A stretch of DNA of 39,724 bases, taken from positions 1 through 39,724 of IMG/VR virus record IMGVR_UViG_3300006802_000027; one strand, 5' to 3'. The notes beneath the pieces were generated by a model, which saw nothing but the letters and a program-made list of their open reading frames with translations, had not been told where the DNA came from and did not search any database. Position 1 is the stretch's first letter; the number at the start of each line of letters is the position of its first letter. This DNA is from a virus. Positions 8,371-17,142 of this stretch are shown piece after piece. A program made the translations under genes and the position numbers.

Positions 8371-9081
8371 CTATTGCCCCATTCCCATTAACATTCTACT
8401 TGAATTTGTTGCTGTTGAATCTACTGAATATGCGCTTGTCGGAGGAGTAAAATTTGTTGTCCAACGTGCAATTCCTTTAGAAATTCTAAATTCATCTATC
8501 CATCCATTTATCCCTTGTGGCCCTGTTTGAGAACCTATAGCTATTCCTGTAGCAAAATTAGTAATTGCTTCACTATTAGTTATATCTGTTCCTAATTGTG
8601 TCCCATCTACAAATATTCTAAATGTATTACCACCACTTCTTACATAGGCAATGTGATACCATGTGTTTGTTGATGGACTCCACGATCTTGTATCAAATAT
8701 CTTATCCACTCCACCCACAGTTTCAAATCCACCCAATGCCCCAGCAGATTGATATTTAAAAATAAAATAATTATTCCCATCTACTTTCTGAGAATAGAAT
8801 GTAATATCTGATGCAACACTATTAAATCTAACCCAAAAATCTATAGTAAAATCTAAAACATCAAAAAACCAGTCATTACTATCTGGAAAAGTTAAATAAT
8901 CAGAATCTCCATCTCCTAATAAAGAAGCTCCACCAAAAACACTTTGTGCAGTATCAACCTGAACTGTTCCAAACGTAGTAGCTGTCCCTTGCGAAGCAAG
9001 TGAACTATCTGTAAATGTTGTAGAACCGTCTGCACCATCCATGTGTAACAACAATTTTGTATAAGAATCGTTCCCGGCCAT
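8371..9081 (-). CDS. LamG/concanavalin A-like domain protein
   Basis: A 236-residue protein that is essentially one LamG-type jelly-roll domain. It opens with YTKLLLHMDGADGSTTFTDS, contains FTIDFWVRFNS near residues 75-90, NTWYHIAYVRSGGNTFRIFV in the middle, and ends with GWIDEFRISKGIARWTTNF. These are the usual marks of phage LamG (Laminin_G_3) proteins, which are often receptor- or glycan-binding decorations. The same domain, clearly paralogous, is inserted in a tail protein 1.3 kb downstream. It starts with ATG next to the preceding stop, in the tail gene block. No signal peptide is present, as expected for a virion protein. Confidence 0.85.
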   Translation of the reverse strand: MAGNDSYTKLLLHMDGADGSTTFTDSSLASQGTATTFGTVQVDTAQSVFGGASLLGDGDSDYLTFPDSNDWFFDVLDFTIDFWVRFNSVASDITFYSQKVDGNNYFIFKYQSAGALGGFETVGGVDKIFDTRSWSPSTNTWYHIAYVRSGGNTFRIFVDGTQLGTDITNSEAITNFATGIAIGSQTGPQGINGWIDEFRISKGIARWTTNFTPPTSAYSVDSTATNSSRMLMGMGQ

Positions 9082-9425
9082 TAAATAGATTCCTTAATAA
9101 TTGGGTCAACTGAAACAACCCCAGCAGTTAGAACGTCAGCTGATATTGTTTTAACGATCAAATCAGCTTTAACTTCTGTTCCATCTTCTTTTCTTTGTAT
9201 TGTAATAGTTGGATCCTTAAAATTAATAAATTTATAATTTACACATGGTTTAGGTGGGTTTTCATCATGAAAACACTCATGATATCGACAAATTGTTTGC
9301 GTTGGTATTGGTGAAAAATCTAAATTTAATGCCTTTGTTTTTATGCCTTCAATAATATTTACAAATGAAATAAGTTCATCTTCTGTACTAAAAGCCATTT
9401 CCATCTCAACTCGCCATACCGACAT
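9081..9425 (-). CDS. Hypothetical protein in tail gene block
   Basis: A 114-residue protein with an acidic N-terminal half (EMAFSTEDELISFVNIIEGI) and a central CRYHECFHDENPPKPC segment with three cysteines and two histidines that could bind a metal. The second half is predicted beta. It lies between a repeat-bearing tail protein and the LamG protein, with starts and stops nearly touching, so it is probably a minor tail protein or assembly factor. I do not recognise a family. Confidence 0.6.
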   Translation of the reverse strand: MSVWRVEMEMAFSTEDELISFVNIIEGIKTKALNLDFSPIPTQTICRYHECFHDENPPKPCVNYKFINFKDPTITIQRKEDGTEVKADLIVKTISADVLTAGVVSVDPIIKESI

Positions 9426-9426
9426 A

Positions 9427-10032
9427 TTAAGCCTCCATGAAATAACTAACTGACCAATGAACGGCGTTAGCAGATGATAAATTTAAATTTAAAATAGAAG
9501 CTGTTGGAGTTGCAAATAAATAAGCTGGTGGAGTTACAGCTAGGTTTGCACCAGAAGCTCCTCCTGCCGGAGTAATCATAGCAACATTCCAAAGACTTGC
9601 CCCACCTATCCCAGCTTGAAATTGTGCTAATTGTTGTGTCGATGATGTTGTTGATAATGAAAATGCATAAACTTTAATTTTAGTTGAAGCTGCTGAAATA
9701 ACAATTGTTCCATTTGTTGCAGCTAATGTACCACTTGAAGAAAGAAAAGAACGTCCAAAATCAATTGGAATAATCCCTGTAGTTGTCCCTGTTATTGTTA
9801 CAGTATTAATAACTGAAGTAGATCCAGTAATTGTAACTGTATTTAAAATAGTTGTGTTTGCTGTAACAGAAACTGCCCCAGATGAATTTATAGTCATCTT
9901 ATTAGTACTATCAAGAGTTCCATCCATTACTTTTATAAACTGAACCTTACAACTTCCCAGAGTACCATCCGTTACTTCGTCTGCTGCTACTGTCGCCCCT
10001 GTTCCGGGTGTTATTACAACATTATCTGCCAT
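9427..10032 (-). CDS. Tail/structural protein with ITG repeats
   Basis: A 201-residue Ser/Thr/Ala-rich protein. Residues about 55-87 hold repeats of the form VTITGSTSVINTV, the same 12-residue unit that is expanded in the 384-residue protein at 12286-13440. The C-terminal 110 residues form a compact, cysteine-free beta-rich domain ending AVHWSVSYFMEA. The shared repeat suggests the two proteins are related by duplication or interact. It is likely a fibre or tail decoration. Its start is preceded by AAGGAG at a proper distance. Confidence 0.6.
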   Translation of the reverse strand: MADNVVITPGTGATVAADEVTDGTLGSCKVQFIKVMDGTLDSTNKMTINSSGAVSVTANTTILNTVTITGSTSVINTVTITGTTTGIIPIDFGRSFLSSSGTLAATNGTIVISAASTKIKVYAFSLSTTSSTQQLAQFQAGIGGASLWNVAMITPAGGASGANLAVTPPAYLFATPTASILNLNLSSANAVHWSVSYFMEA

Positions 10033-10042
10033 TTCTATCTCC

Positions 10043-12286
10043 TTATAATGATTCTAATTTTATCCTCAAATCATACTGCATTGTTGTTACTCCAGAGTTA
10101 ATATAACCAAAAGAATATTGAATATTTGTTGATGCTTTACAATCTATAATAAAAGGCATCCCCCATAAACAACCAGTAGAAGCTGTTGCGTTTACGTTAT
10201 TAAACGTTACAGAAGTTCCAACAGAGTTTGTTGCAGGACAAGTTACTGACCTAACAATTGAATCTGACCCTGTATATGTAAGAGTTAATGTTCCATTTGT
10301 AGAAGCTGTAGTTGCCGCCCTAGTTTTTGTTGAGTTCCAAGAAATTCTATATTGACCAGCACCAGAAGCAGGAACAGCATATAATGTTGTTGTTGCTATA
10401 GTTGCAGATTGTGCTGTTAAATCTACAGTAGCTACAATAGATGGAAGTCCATTTGAAACTGTTGCAATATTATTATATGTTGTTGTTTTCCCCGTTTGGA
10501 CAATTGTTGGCAATGTTACTGTACCGGAGAAAGTTGGACTTGCATCAAAAACAAACTTTCCTGTTCCCGTCGCTCCTGTTGAAGTAACACCTTCAACTGT
10601 AACATGGCCAGTAACAGATAAAGTGCTCCCAAGCGTTGTAGCTCCAGTTACGTTAAATGTTGAAGAAATAATACCTGCTCCTGTAACATCTAAAGCTGAA
10701 GCTGGAGCTGAGTCTGCTCCAATTTTTACATTTCCATTAAATCTGTTGTGAGGAGTTGACCCAACTTGTCTAATGCCAATTGAATTTGCAACCGTCATAG
10801 ACTGTAAATGTATTTGTTCAGGAGGATTTGTAAATACCCAACCCGTTCCACCTATTCCACCAGATGTAGTCCATCCACTAATATCTAATCCATAAGCATT
10901 TGTAAATGTACCTGTTCTATTTAATGATGTTGAATTTAAACAATCAACATAAATAACACGACCATTTGTTACCGTTGCGGCTGTAGATCCAGCAGATAAA
11001 CCTAATGTAAAATTAGCTCCTTCAAAATTTGTTACAACTCTAGAGCTAACAACATTAGAAGATAAATTAGCACTTCCAATAACTCCACGAATTGTTGTAG
11101 TTGCAACTGTTGTTGATGAATTATCAAAAGCCTGAAAATTTGCACCCTCTAATAATGTTGGGACAGAACCACTCCCAGTGCTTAAAGCTGCTGTATTTAA
11201 AGCCTGTAAATAAATACCTCTAATTGTGTCAATTGAACTTGTATCAGTCGCGCTTCTATGAACTAAATACCTAGATCCTTGAAGAGTACTAGCTTTATTT
11301 GCTGCACCAGTTGAGGTAATTCCAACAACATCAAGAACGTTAATTGATGTAGTTGAATCTGTCGTTGGGTTTATTGTTAAAGTATTACTATTTAAAAATA
11401 TACTTCCTGCTGTTTCTGTCCTTGTTGCAGATAAAACTAATGGATGTGAAGGAGTAGAATCAGCACCCATCTGTACATATCCTTGAAATCTATTATGAGT
11501 CGATGTTCCTGTTTGTCTAAATCCAATATTGTTTCCTGTCGGTGCAGAACTTCCAACAACATAGAATCCATTATAATCTGATACTGTTCCTGTGAAAGTT
11601 GGTTGCAAAATCATACCATTATATGTTCCACACACAGAACCAGCTGCTACAACAAAATCAGAAGTAACCGAATTAAATGTTGTTACAGTTCCTCCAGTTA
11701 TAGTATTTCCCCTAGTCCTTACAGCCGTCATTACAGACACAGTTCCACCACTTCCAGTCATTCTCGGATCACATCCAATAGCCCATAAGTTTGTCCATGT
11801 TCTAGGGCCAGAAGCAAGATTTACTTGTGGTTGAAAATTAGCTCCTTGTAAAATACAAGAATCAGAGCCAGCAGAACCTACGTTGCTTGTAAATGTTGGA
11901 GCAAATTGTAACCCTTGTTTTGGAGCAAGTCCCCAAGATTGAGCAACATCATAAGTAAAAACAGGAAGTATTGAAATTAAATTAACCGCTGGAGAGGCAA
12001 CATCAATTCCGGTTATTGTTGGAGATGATTGTATTGCAATAAATGAAGCAGTTGAAGCGCTAGGCCAAGTATAACTTGTATTCATTACATTAATCATATC
12101 CAAATTCATTCTTGCTGTTCTAGGATATGTATTGCTATTAGCTTGTAACGTCAAAGTATCGGCAGTTGTTGATCCACCAATAATAGTAGTTCCACCAGTA
12201 TTTCCTTGTATTGTACTAACACTTGGATTGTAAAGTGATATTTTTGTACCAGAATCTGCTTTAAAATGTTTTGAATATAAAGGCAC
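10043..12286 (-). CDS. Large tail fibre-like structural protein
   Basis: A 747-residue protein, rich in Thr, Ser, Gly and Asn and poor in Lys, Cys and charged residues, which is typical of beta-structured fibres. Two similar segments occur: one around HNRFQGYVQMGADSTPSHPL and another around HNRFNGNVKIGADSAPASAL, both ending a block that begins NIGFRQTG or SIGIRQVG. This is the type of repeat seen in tail fibres and phage virion proteins that end blocks with a per-block marker. The C-terminal 100 residues form a separate beta domain. The start ATG overlaps the preceding stop. Likely a tail fibre or spike shaft; no depolymerase motif was recognised. Confidence 0.65.
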   Translation of the reverse strand: MPLYSKHFKADSGTKISLYNPSVSTIQGNTGGTTIIGGSTTADTLTLQANSNTYPRTARMNLDMINVMNTSYTWPSASTASFIAIQSSPTITGIDVASPAVNLISILPVFTYDVAQSWGLAPKQGLQFAPTFTSNVGSAGSDSCILQGANFQPQVNLASGPRTWTNLWAIGCDPRMTGSGGTVSVMTAVRTRGNTITGGTVTTFNSVTSDFVVAAGSVCGTYNGMILQPTFTGTVSDYNGFYVVGSSAPTGNNIGFRQTGTSTHNRFQGYVQMGADSTPSHPLVLSATRTETAGSIFLNSNTLTINPTTDSTTSINVLDVVGITSTGAANKASTLQGSRYLVHRSATDTSSIDTIRGIYLQALNTAALSTGSGSVPTLLEGANFQAFDNSSTTVATTTIRGVIGSANLSSNVVSSRVVTNFEGANFTLGLSAGSTAATVTNGRVIYVDCLNSTSLNRTGTFTNAYGLDISGWTTSGGIGGTGWVFTNPPEQIHLQSMTVANSIGIRQVGSTPHNRFNGNVKIGADSAPASALDVTGAGIISSTFNVTGATTLGSTLSVTGHVTVEGVTSTGATGTGKFVFDASPTFSGTVTLPTIVQTGKTTTYNNIATVSNGLPSIVATVDLTAQSATIATTTLYAVPASGAGQYRISWNSTKTRAATTASTNGTLTLTYTGSDSIVRSVTCPATNSVGTSVTFNNVNATASTGCLWGMPFIIDCKASTNIQYSFGYINSGVTTMQYDLRIKLESL

Positions 12287-13440
12287 TAACTTAACTCCGT
12301 TATTCTGACATTACCATTAGTTGCATCCCAAATACCCTCTAAAACACCAGTATAAATAGGCATTGGTAATTCGTAATAATCATTTGGTCTTAATAATACT
12401 GTAAAGCTACTTGTTGATGCAGTTGTTCCATATTTTAAATAAAGACTTGCGGTTGAATCATTAAAGAAAAAAGCACCTTTTCTTCCTGCTGTAGATGCTA
12501 ATAATTGCGTTGATGCTGTTGAAGCTGCAACATTTGTTAAAGTAGCAGTTGATACTCTTTCAAAAATTCCTGTTGTTGTCCCAGTAATTGAAGATACTCC
12601 AACAAGAGTTGTATTCCCAGTAATCGCCACTGTATTAATAACACTTGTACTTCCGGTTATTGATGATGTTCCAACCAACGTAGTTGATCCTGTTATACTA
12701 ACGACATTAATTACCGAAGTATTACCAGAAACAACTAAATATCCAGACAATGGAGGTTGTATTGGAACTGGATTAGAAGTTGAAGCAACAGATCCTCCGA
12801 CAAATATATTTGAAGATACTGTATTAATAACAGAGGTAGACCCAGTAATACTAGAAACTCCTACAAGTGTAGTATTTCCTGTAATTGTTACCGTTCCAGA
12901 AAAAGTAACATCATTATTTGAACCTAAATTAACCAAAATACCATCAGCAATTGTCCCCTGAATTGGTTGTAATGTATTGGCTGAAACTTCCATCATAGCA
13001 ACTGTACCAACAATAGTTGCGTCTGTATCTCCCTCAGTATATTGAGTTCCGCCACCAAAAGAAGCTATTTGATCTCCATTAGAATCAACAATAGCAACTG
13101 CCAATGGATTATAATTTGTTAAATTTAAAACATCCGCAATATCGACACCATCAGTTAAGATAACAGAACTTCCTCCACCAATCATTGTTACTGAGCCAGT
13201 AATAGTAACAGTATTTAATATACTTGTATTACCAGTTATAGAAACTGTATTTATTACAGAAGTGTTCCCAGTTATTGCAGATACACCTACTAAAGTAGTA
13301 TTCCCTGTAACTAAAACAGTATTAACAACAGAAGTTGACCCCGTTATTAATGTTGATGTGCTTCCTGTTACAGCGACAACATTGATTACTGTTCCAGATG
13401 TATCGCTTCTTCCATATAATGAATTATTTTTTACTGGCAT
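12286..13440 (-). CDS. Repeat-rich tail protein (12-residue ITG repeats)
   Basis: A 384-residue protein dominated by a 12-residue unit close to SITGNTSVINTV, seen in three clusters (about residues 20-90, 180-215 and 245-290). Each unit has hydrophobic residues at alternating positions and a Gly-Asn/Ser-Thr turn, which fits a solenoid or beta-helix rung. The C-terminal 70 residues (GRKGAFFFNDSTASLYLKYG ... YYELPMPIYTGVLEGIW) are a non-repetitive domain of a type often found at the end of phage tail proteins. The unit also occurs in the 201-residue protein downstream. Expansion and contraction of such repeats would vary the fibre length. Likely a fibre or shaft protein. Confidence 0.7.
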   Translation of the reverse strand: MPVKNNSLYGRSDTSGTVINVVAVTGSTSTLITGSTSVVNTVLVTGNTTLVGVSAITGNTSVINTVSITGNTSILNTVTITGSVTMIGGGSSVILTDGVDIADVLNLTNYNPLAVAIVDSNGDQIASFGGGTQYTEGDTDATIVGTVAMMEVSANTLQPIQGTIADGILVNLGSNNDVTFSGTVTITGNTTLVGVSSITGSTSVINTVSSNIFVGGSVASTSNPVPIQPPLSGYLVVSGNTSVINVVSITGSTTLVGTSSITGSTSVINTVAITGNTTLVGVSSITGTTTGIFERVSTATLTNVAASTASTQLLASTAGRKGAFFFNDSTASLYLKYGTTASTSSFTVLLRPNDYYELPMPIYTGVLEGIWDATNGNVRITELS

Positions 13441-13446
13441 ATTTTC

Positions 13447-13662
13447 CTAAGCATAAGTAAGTGATAATAATAATCCCATTGGAGAACCAGCTATTGTTCC
13501 GCCTGTCCAAGATGTAACAAATGAATTATTTATATAAAGCGAGACAGTATTAATACCATCATATATAAAATAAGTGTTAGAACTAAAATATACAGGATTT
13601 GAAATTGATGATGTGGATACATAATCTAATGTTCCCGTAAATGGATTAAACTTAGTTGTCAT
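13447..13662 (-). CDS. Small tail-block hypothetical protein
   Basis: A 71-residue protein, MTTKFNPFTGTLDYVS..., with Ser/Thr/Tyr-rich beta-type sequence and an alternating pattern (VYFSSNTYFIYDGINTVSLY). The N-terminal phrase FNPFTGTLDYV is a common opening of short phage tail or baseplate proteins. It ends with TAG and its start shares a base with the previous gene's stop. Probably a minor virion protein; function unknown. Confidence 0.55.
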   Translation of the reverse strand: MTTKFNPFTGTLDYVSTSSISNPVYFSSNTYFIYDGINTVSLYINNSFVTSWTGGTIAGSPMGLLLSLTYA

Positions 13663-13946
13663 TAAACCCTACTTATCGAAGCTACATCTGTTCCACTATA
13701 AGTTAAAACCAATGTTGCAACTAATGTTCCACTTGAACCGCCAGTCCTATATTCTATTGTAGTTGGTTGACTAGCTGGAGATAAAGAAATATAATCATAA
13801 TTCTTAGGAACAAGTCCACTTGCAACTAATAAATTACCGTCAGAACTAACAATTAATGGATAAGCAATCTCTGAATCAGCATTTTGTTTTGCATGCAATA
13901 CCGTTGGATGAGCATCACTTGCTCCAAAAACTTTTTTAGTCGTCAT
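13662..13946 (-). CDS. Small tail-block hypothetical protein
   Basis: A 94-residue protein starting MTTKKVFGASDAHPTVLHAK and ending in a beta-rich stretch (TIEYRTGGSSGTLVATLVLT). It overlaps the preceding adaptor gene as ATGA. Both this and the next small gene begin MTTK and encode short beta proteins just before the repeat-rich fibre gene, so they may be fibre-associated. No known family recognised. Confidence 0.55.
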   Translation of the reverse strand: MTTKKVFGASDAHPTVLHAKQNADSEIAYPLIVSSDGNLLVASGLVPKNYDYISLSPASQPTTIEYRTGGSSGTLVATLVLTYSGTDVASISRV

Positions 13947-14533
13947 GAATTAGGTTGCCAATCTTGATATTTAGCTAATTCCCAAGCATCATCTTTTAAT
14001 GTTTGCTGTATCCCACTTTGGGAATTAGAAGAAATTGCTTTTGGTAAAGAAACTTTTTCATAAACTTCTCGATAACGCTCAGCTAATGTTTGTGAGTTAA
14101 CAATTCTATAAGCTACTTCACAACATAATTTATCAATAAAAGCATCAACAAAAAATGATGGATATTTATTTGGATCATCTAAATAATAAACATATCGAAT
14201 GCCTAAATCGCTTGAGTCAGAAATAATATAATCTCCTTCTTCACGCCAAGCAGCGTCTTTAGGAGACACATCAAAAATCTTTATAATATCAGTTGGTTTA
14301 ATATAAACAATTCCTTCTCCTATATCATACCAGTCAAGATCGTCGGCGCTTACAGACAATAAAGATCGTCTCGTTGCAAAATTCCACTTACATTCAGAAA
14401 GAATTGACCTCAATACCCCTTCATAAACCTTTTTACAAATTCTTGCATTATTAGAATCGTCATCAATACTTGTAATTGTATTTGCACCTACAAGGATTAG
14501 AGATTTATTTAATATATCTGTCTTTGAAAGCAT
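13943..14533 (-). CDS. Tail tubular protein A-like (T7 gp11-like) adaptor
   Basis: A 196-residue protein. It starts MLSKTDILNKSLILVGANTI and contains ARICKKVYEGVLRSILSECK then WNFATRR. This pattern (N/K-x-AL-x-L-G at the start, W-x-F/W-A-x-xR after a Y-x-x-xR-x-x-L segment) is typical of the gp11/TTPA family that joins the portal to the tail tube. Helices near the C-terminus (FIDKLCCEVAYRIVNS) also fit. It is the first gene after the capsid block and is separated from it by a hairpin terminator. Length is normal for the family. Confidence 0.82.
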   Translation of the reverse strand: MLSKTDILNKSLILVGANTITSIDDDSNNARICKKVYEGVLRSILSECKWNFATRRSLLSVSADDLDWYDIGEGIVYIKPTDIIKIFDVSPKDAAWREEGDYIISDSSDLGIRYVYYLDDPNKYPSFFVDAFIDKLCCEVAYRIVNSQTLAERYREVYEKVSLPKAISSNSQSGIQQTLKDDAWELAKYQDWQPNS

Positions 14534-14548
14534 ATTATCCTTTAAGAA

Positions 14549-14574
14549 AGGGGAGAGAAATTAATCCCTCCCCT
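14549..14574 (-). terminator. Hairpin terminator after capsid genes
   Basis: A perfect 7-base-pair inverted repeat, AGGGGAG and CTCCCCT, with a 12-base loop, lies between the capsid-associated gene and the gp11-like gene. On the minus strand it is followed by TTTCTT. In T7 the main terminator also lies just after the capsid gene, so a partial terminator that lowers tail gene expression relative to capsid is a reasonable reading. Confidence 0.6.
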
Positions 14575-14582
14575 ATCATTTG

Positions 14583-15050
14583 TTAGGTATACTTAACAAT
14601 CGTTGTAATCGTTCCACCAGTAATTGATGGATTTGCTCCTGTAAAGTGCAAGAAAATAGTATGAGTTGCGCTTGTAACTTCAACTCCAATACCAGATCGT
14701 GCCTTTAGAGCAATGTTATCAAAAGTTACCGTTCCTAATGTCGTAGCTCCTAAGAATTGAGTAGCATTAGTCGTTGCTGTTGCACCATAACGCGCACCGA
14801 TTGAAACAGCGTTTGTTGATGTTGCTGAGATTTGAGAAGCTGAAAGCCCCCAAACCGTAATATCAACAACTTTTTTACCTGCTGGAACTTTTGCAATATC
14901 AACTACAGTACCAACACCGATCGTTGCGGAAGATGAGAAAGTATAAGTATCAATCCAAACTTTTTCAACTGACTTGATAAAACCATCTGGAATGATATTG
15001 TCTCCTGTACCACCCGCATCATACTTCGTAACATTAGCTGCTTTTGCCAT
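14583..15050 (-). CDS. Capsid-associated structural protein
   Basis: A 155-residue protein, MAKAANVTKYDAGGTGDNII..., with PDGFIKSVEKVWIDTYTF and repeated beta-type segments, no cysteine, and a Gly/Thr/Ala-rich composition. It lies directly downstream of the major capsid gene. Short beta proteins in this position are commonly head decoration or fibre proteins and are made in large amounts. The following terminator hairpin supports high expression of the capsid pair. Family assignment is by context only. Confidence 0.6.
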   Translation of the reverse strand: MAKAANVTKYDAGGTGDNIIPDGFIKSVEKVWIDTYTFSSSATIGVGTVVDIAKVPAGKKVVDITVWGLSASQISATSTNAVSIGARYGATATTNATQFLGATTLGTVTFDNIALKARSGIGVEVTSATHTIFLHFTGANPSITGGTITTIVKYT

Positions 15051-15082
15051 TGTAAATCTCCTTTTCGCCTATAGCGTATTCG

Positions 15083-15934
15083 TTAACCTTCATTTAAGAT
15101 GACAACTCGATCTTCTTCCAATCGAACTGCACCGATATTTAATTCATAATATAATTGCCAGCTATAGCTTAAATCAGCTCGTTCATCAGTACGAACTAGA
15201 GGAGCAGAAGCCATACCTAAACAAATACCATTTTTCTGATAAGCAACACCAATTAACGTTGATGCAGATACAGCGGCTAATTGAGTTGACATAATCCAAT
15301 TAAAGCCCATCCAAGTATTAATCTCACCACGAACAAGAGCTTTAACAGAATTAAAGTCACTTGATGTAGCGGCAGTCGTATTAAGTAAGTTATCCAAAGC
15401 TGCTGGAGTGATTACAAAATAACGATCTTCCATTTCAACATCTTGAGCATCAAATTGTGCTTTTACAGCAACAATACGAGCCAAAGTCATTGAAGCAGCG
15501 GTTGCAAGAATGATATTTCCGTTTGTGATTGATGTCGTTCCAGTTTCACCAGAAGCAGCCGTACCTAATGCAGCTCGGATGATTACGTTATCAATCTGAC
15601 GACCTAATGATTGTGCAGCAGCGATTGTATAAGCACTGCGAGGATCAGAGATTGTTTTTAATTCATCTCCACGATCTAACATACGGTTGTCATGATAATC
15701 AACCATTACGCCCATACGACGTGCAAGGTTAGGATCATTATTAGGTGTTTGAGTATTTCTGCTTCCTTTTACTTCCATTGACCAAGTATCAATTTGATCT
15801 TGGAAGAAAGTTTTTCCTCGGACGTTTGGTCTCATATAGACCGTATTCACAAGCTTAGAATATTTTTGCTGTGCTAACTGCATAATATTCTGTCCGTACG
15901 CTTGTGCGTAAACTACGTTTTGCGTATCTGCCAT
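15083..15934 (-). CDS. Major capsid protein
   Basis: A 283-residue protein with the layout of the HK97-fold phage coat family that Pfam groups as Phage_capsid_2. It has an N-terminal extended segment (MADTQNVVYAQAYGQNIMQL), then a region with RRMGVMVDYHDNRMLDRGDE, a central AAAQSLGRQIDNVIIRAALG helix, RYFVITPAALDNLL, and a C-terminal QLYYELNIGAVRLEEDRVVI. Position downstream of portal and scaffold, with its own long leader, fits. The ATG is preceded by AGGGG at about ten bases. Confidence is high for role and lower for exact family. Confidence 0.88.
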   Translation of the reverse strand: MADTQNVVYAQAYGQNIMQLAQQKYSKLVNTVYMRPNVRGKTFFQDQIDTWSMEVKGSRNTQTPNNDPNLARRMGVMVDYHDNRMLDRGDELKTISDPRSAYTIAAAQSLGRQIDNVIIRAALGTAASGETGTTSITNGNIILATAASMTLARIVAVKAQFDAQDVEMEDRYFVITPAALDNLLNTTAATSSDFNSVKALVRGEINTWMGFNWIMSTQLAAVSASTLIGVAYQKNGICLGMASAPLVRTDERADLSYSWQLYYELNIGAVRLEEDRVVILNEG

Positions 15935-15982
15935 TTTAGTAAATCCCCTATGTTGATAAGTTTGTCCTAATTAACCTATGCG

Positions 15983-16095
15983 CGAGTTGTTGCTTATCCT
16001 TTCGGGGCGACTCTTTGCATCTTTACTACCACAGGGCATTTCAGCTTATCTGCCTATCACAAACTATAAACCTAAGAGGGCTTTCGCTTATCCCC
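15983..16095 (-). promoter_or_regulatory. Structured leader upstream of the major capsid gene
   Basis: The 153-base gap before the capsid gene contains three copies of GATAAGC on the minus strand. Two of them lie in 12-base loops closed by perfect stems: GGG/CCC at 16078-16095 (its upper end overlaps the scaffold stop codon) and GGCA/TGCC at 16035-16054. The loops match at 9 of 12 positions. The third copy lies within a GAGT/ACTC-flanked segment beside CCGAAAGG. Repeated loops of this kind suggest a structured RNA leader, perhaps for translation control, mRNA stability or protein binding. The repeat is seen; the function is inferred. Confidence 0.45.
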
Positions 16096-16996
16096 TAGAC
16101 TTATTTATTACAGCCCATAAGCTATTTACTCGATCAACTGCAGCCTGATGCTGGGCTTCTGAATATTTTCCCTTAGTGTTCATATAAGGGCCTTCTAAAT
16201 CTCTTGTCATTGTATCAATTTCATTTTGCGCTTCTTCTGGTGCTAAACTAAACTTCTTCATTTGAAACTCACCAACTTTATGTTCAGCAAATTGTTCACC
16301 AATCTTAGCCAAAAACTTAATCCCATTTGGATGTTGACTAAGAGTTGAAGTAATATAATCATTCATTTCTTGACTATCAGAAAATTTATTAATGACTGTT
16401 TGACCCAACTCAACGTTAACATTATATGCTTCGCCCCATTCACTTTTAAGACGAGCAACTGTTTCGCCCATTGACTTTTCATGATCAGCCATTGCTTTTT
16501 GATAAGTTTCTGCATTAATTTCATTATATATTTTCCAAAGACCTTGAGTTTGCGATGGTGTTAACTTATGAGCATGAGCAACTTCAGCGAACTTATTCTT
16601 ATCAATCGTTATACCTTTCATTGACTCTGGAAGTTGAGCATCAGCTAATTTATATCCTTCAGCTTTATCTGGTATTCCCATCGCCTTACTAAATCTGTTC
16701 CATCCTTCAACGTCATTAGCGTCTTTTGGGATGGGGACTTTCTCATGTCCTAAGAGTTTTTCTAAATTAGCATGACTCTCTAAAGCCTTATTTAATCCTT
16801 CAGGAGTATCTTCAAACTTATTGAGTAAAGGACTGTTTCTTAAATCTGTACTTAAATTATTTTTCCAACTATTACTTGAAACATTTACTGTCTGTGCGCT
16901 AGACGAACTATTCGATGATTCCATTACTGGTGCTGTTCCTACAGGTGATTCTTGGGTGCTGGAGTTATCCACTACTGGGGCTTCAACATTTTCCAT
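16088..16996 (-). CDS. Scaffolding protein
   Basis: A 302-residue acidic, helical protein. The N-terminus is low-complexity Ser/Asn/Pro (MENVEAPVVDNSSTQESPVG), followed by long helices with GWNRFSKAMGIPDKAEGYKL, a phrase widespread in podovirus scaffolds, and by a coiled-coil-like C-terminal half. It sits between the portal region and the major capsid gene, as expected. The start overlaps the upstream microprotein's stop as TAATG. No protease domain is seen, so scaffold exit is probably non-proteolytic or host-dependent. Confidence 0.85.
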   Translation of the reverse strand: MENVEAPVVDNSSTQESPVGTAPVMESSNSSSSAQTVNVSSNSWKNNLSTDLRNSPLLNKFEDTPEGLNKALESHANLEKLLGHEKVPIPKDANDVEGWNRFSKAMGIPDKAEGYKLADAQLPESMKGITIDKNKFAEVAHAHKLTPSQTQGLWKIYNEINAETYQKAMADHEKSMGETVARLKSEWGEAYNVNVELGQTVINKFSDSQEMNDYITSTLSQHPNGIKFLAKIGEQFAEHKVGEFQMKKFSLAPEEAQNEIDTMTRDLEGPYMNTKGKYSEAQHQAAVDRVNSLWAVINKSRG

Positions 16997-17133
16997 TATT
17001 TGTTGCCTTTCTTTTTTTTATGCTCTGGCAAATCTTTAATTTTTTGATTTGGATATTCTTTTCGCCAACGCTCAGCAATATCTTTGTGAGTTGCATATAA
17101 ATATTTCATCTGTGCTTTACTTTTAAATGGCAT
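16996..17133 (-). CDS. Small basic phage protein (MPFKSKAQ family)
   Basis: A 45-residue gene translating as MPFKSKAQMKYLYATHKDIA followed by ERWRKEYPNQKIKDLPEH and a Lys-rich tail. Very similar short proteins, opening MPFKSxAQxRxMxAxxP and ending LPEHVxKK, occur in many phages and prophages near structural genes; their function is unknown. The stop shares a base with the scaffold start (TAATG), so the two are translationally coupled. Confidence 0.75.
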   Translation of the reverse strand: MPFKSKAQMKYLYATHKDIAERWRKEYPNQKIKDLPEHKKKKGNK

Positions 17134-17142
17134 AATTATTCC

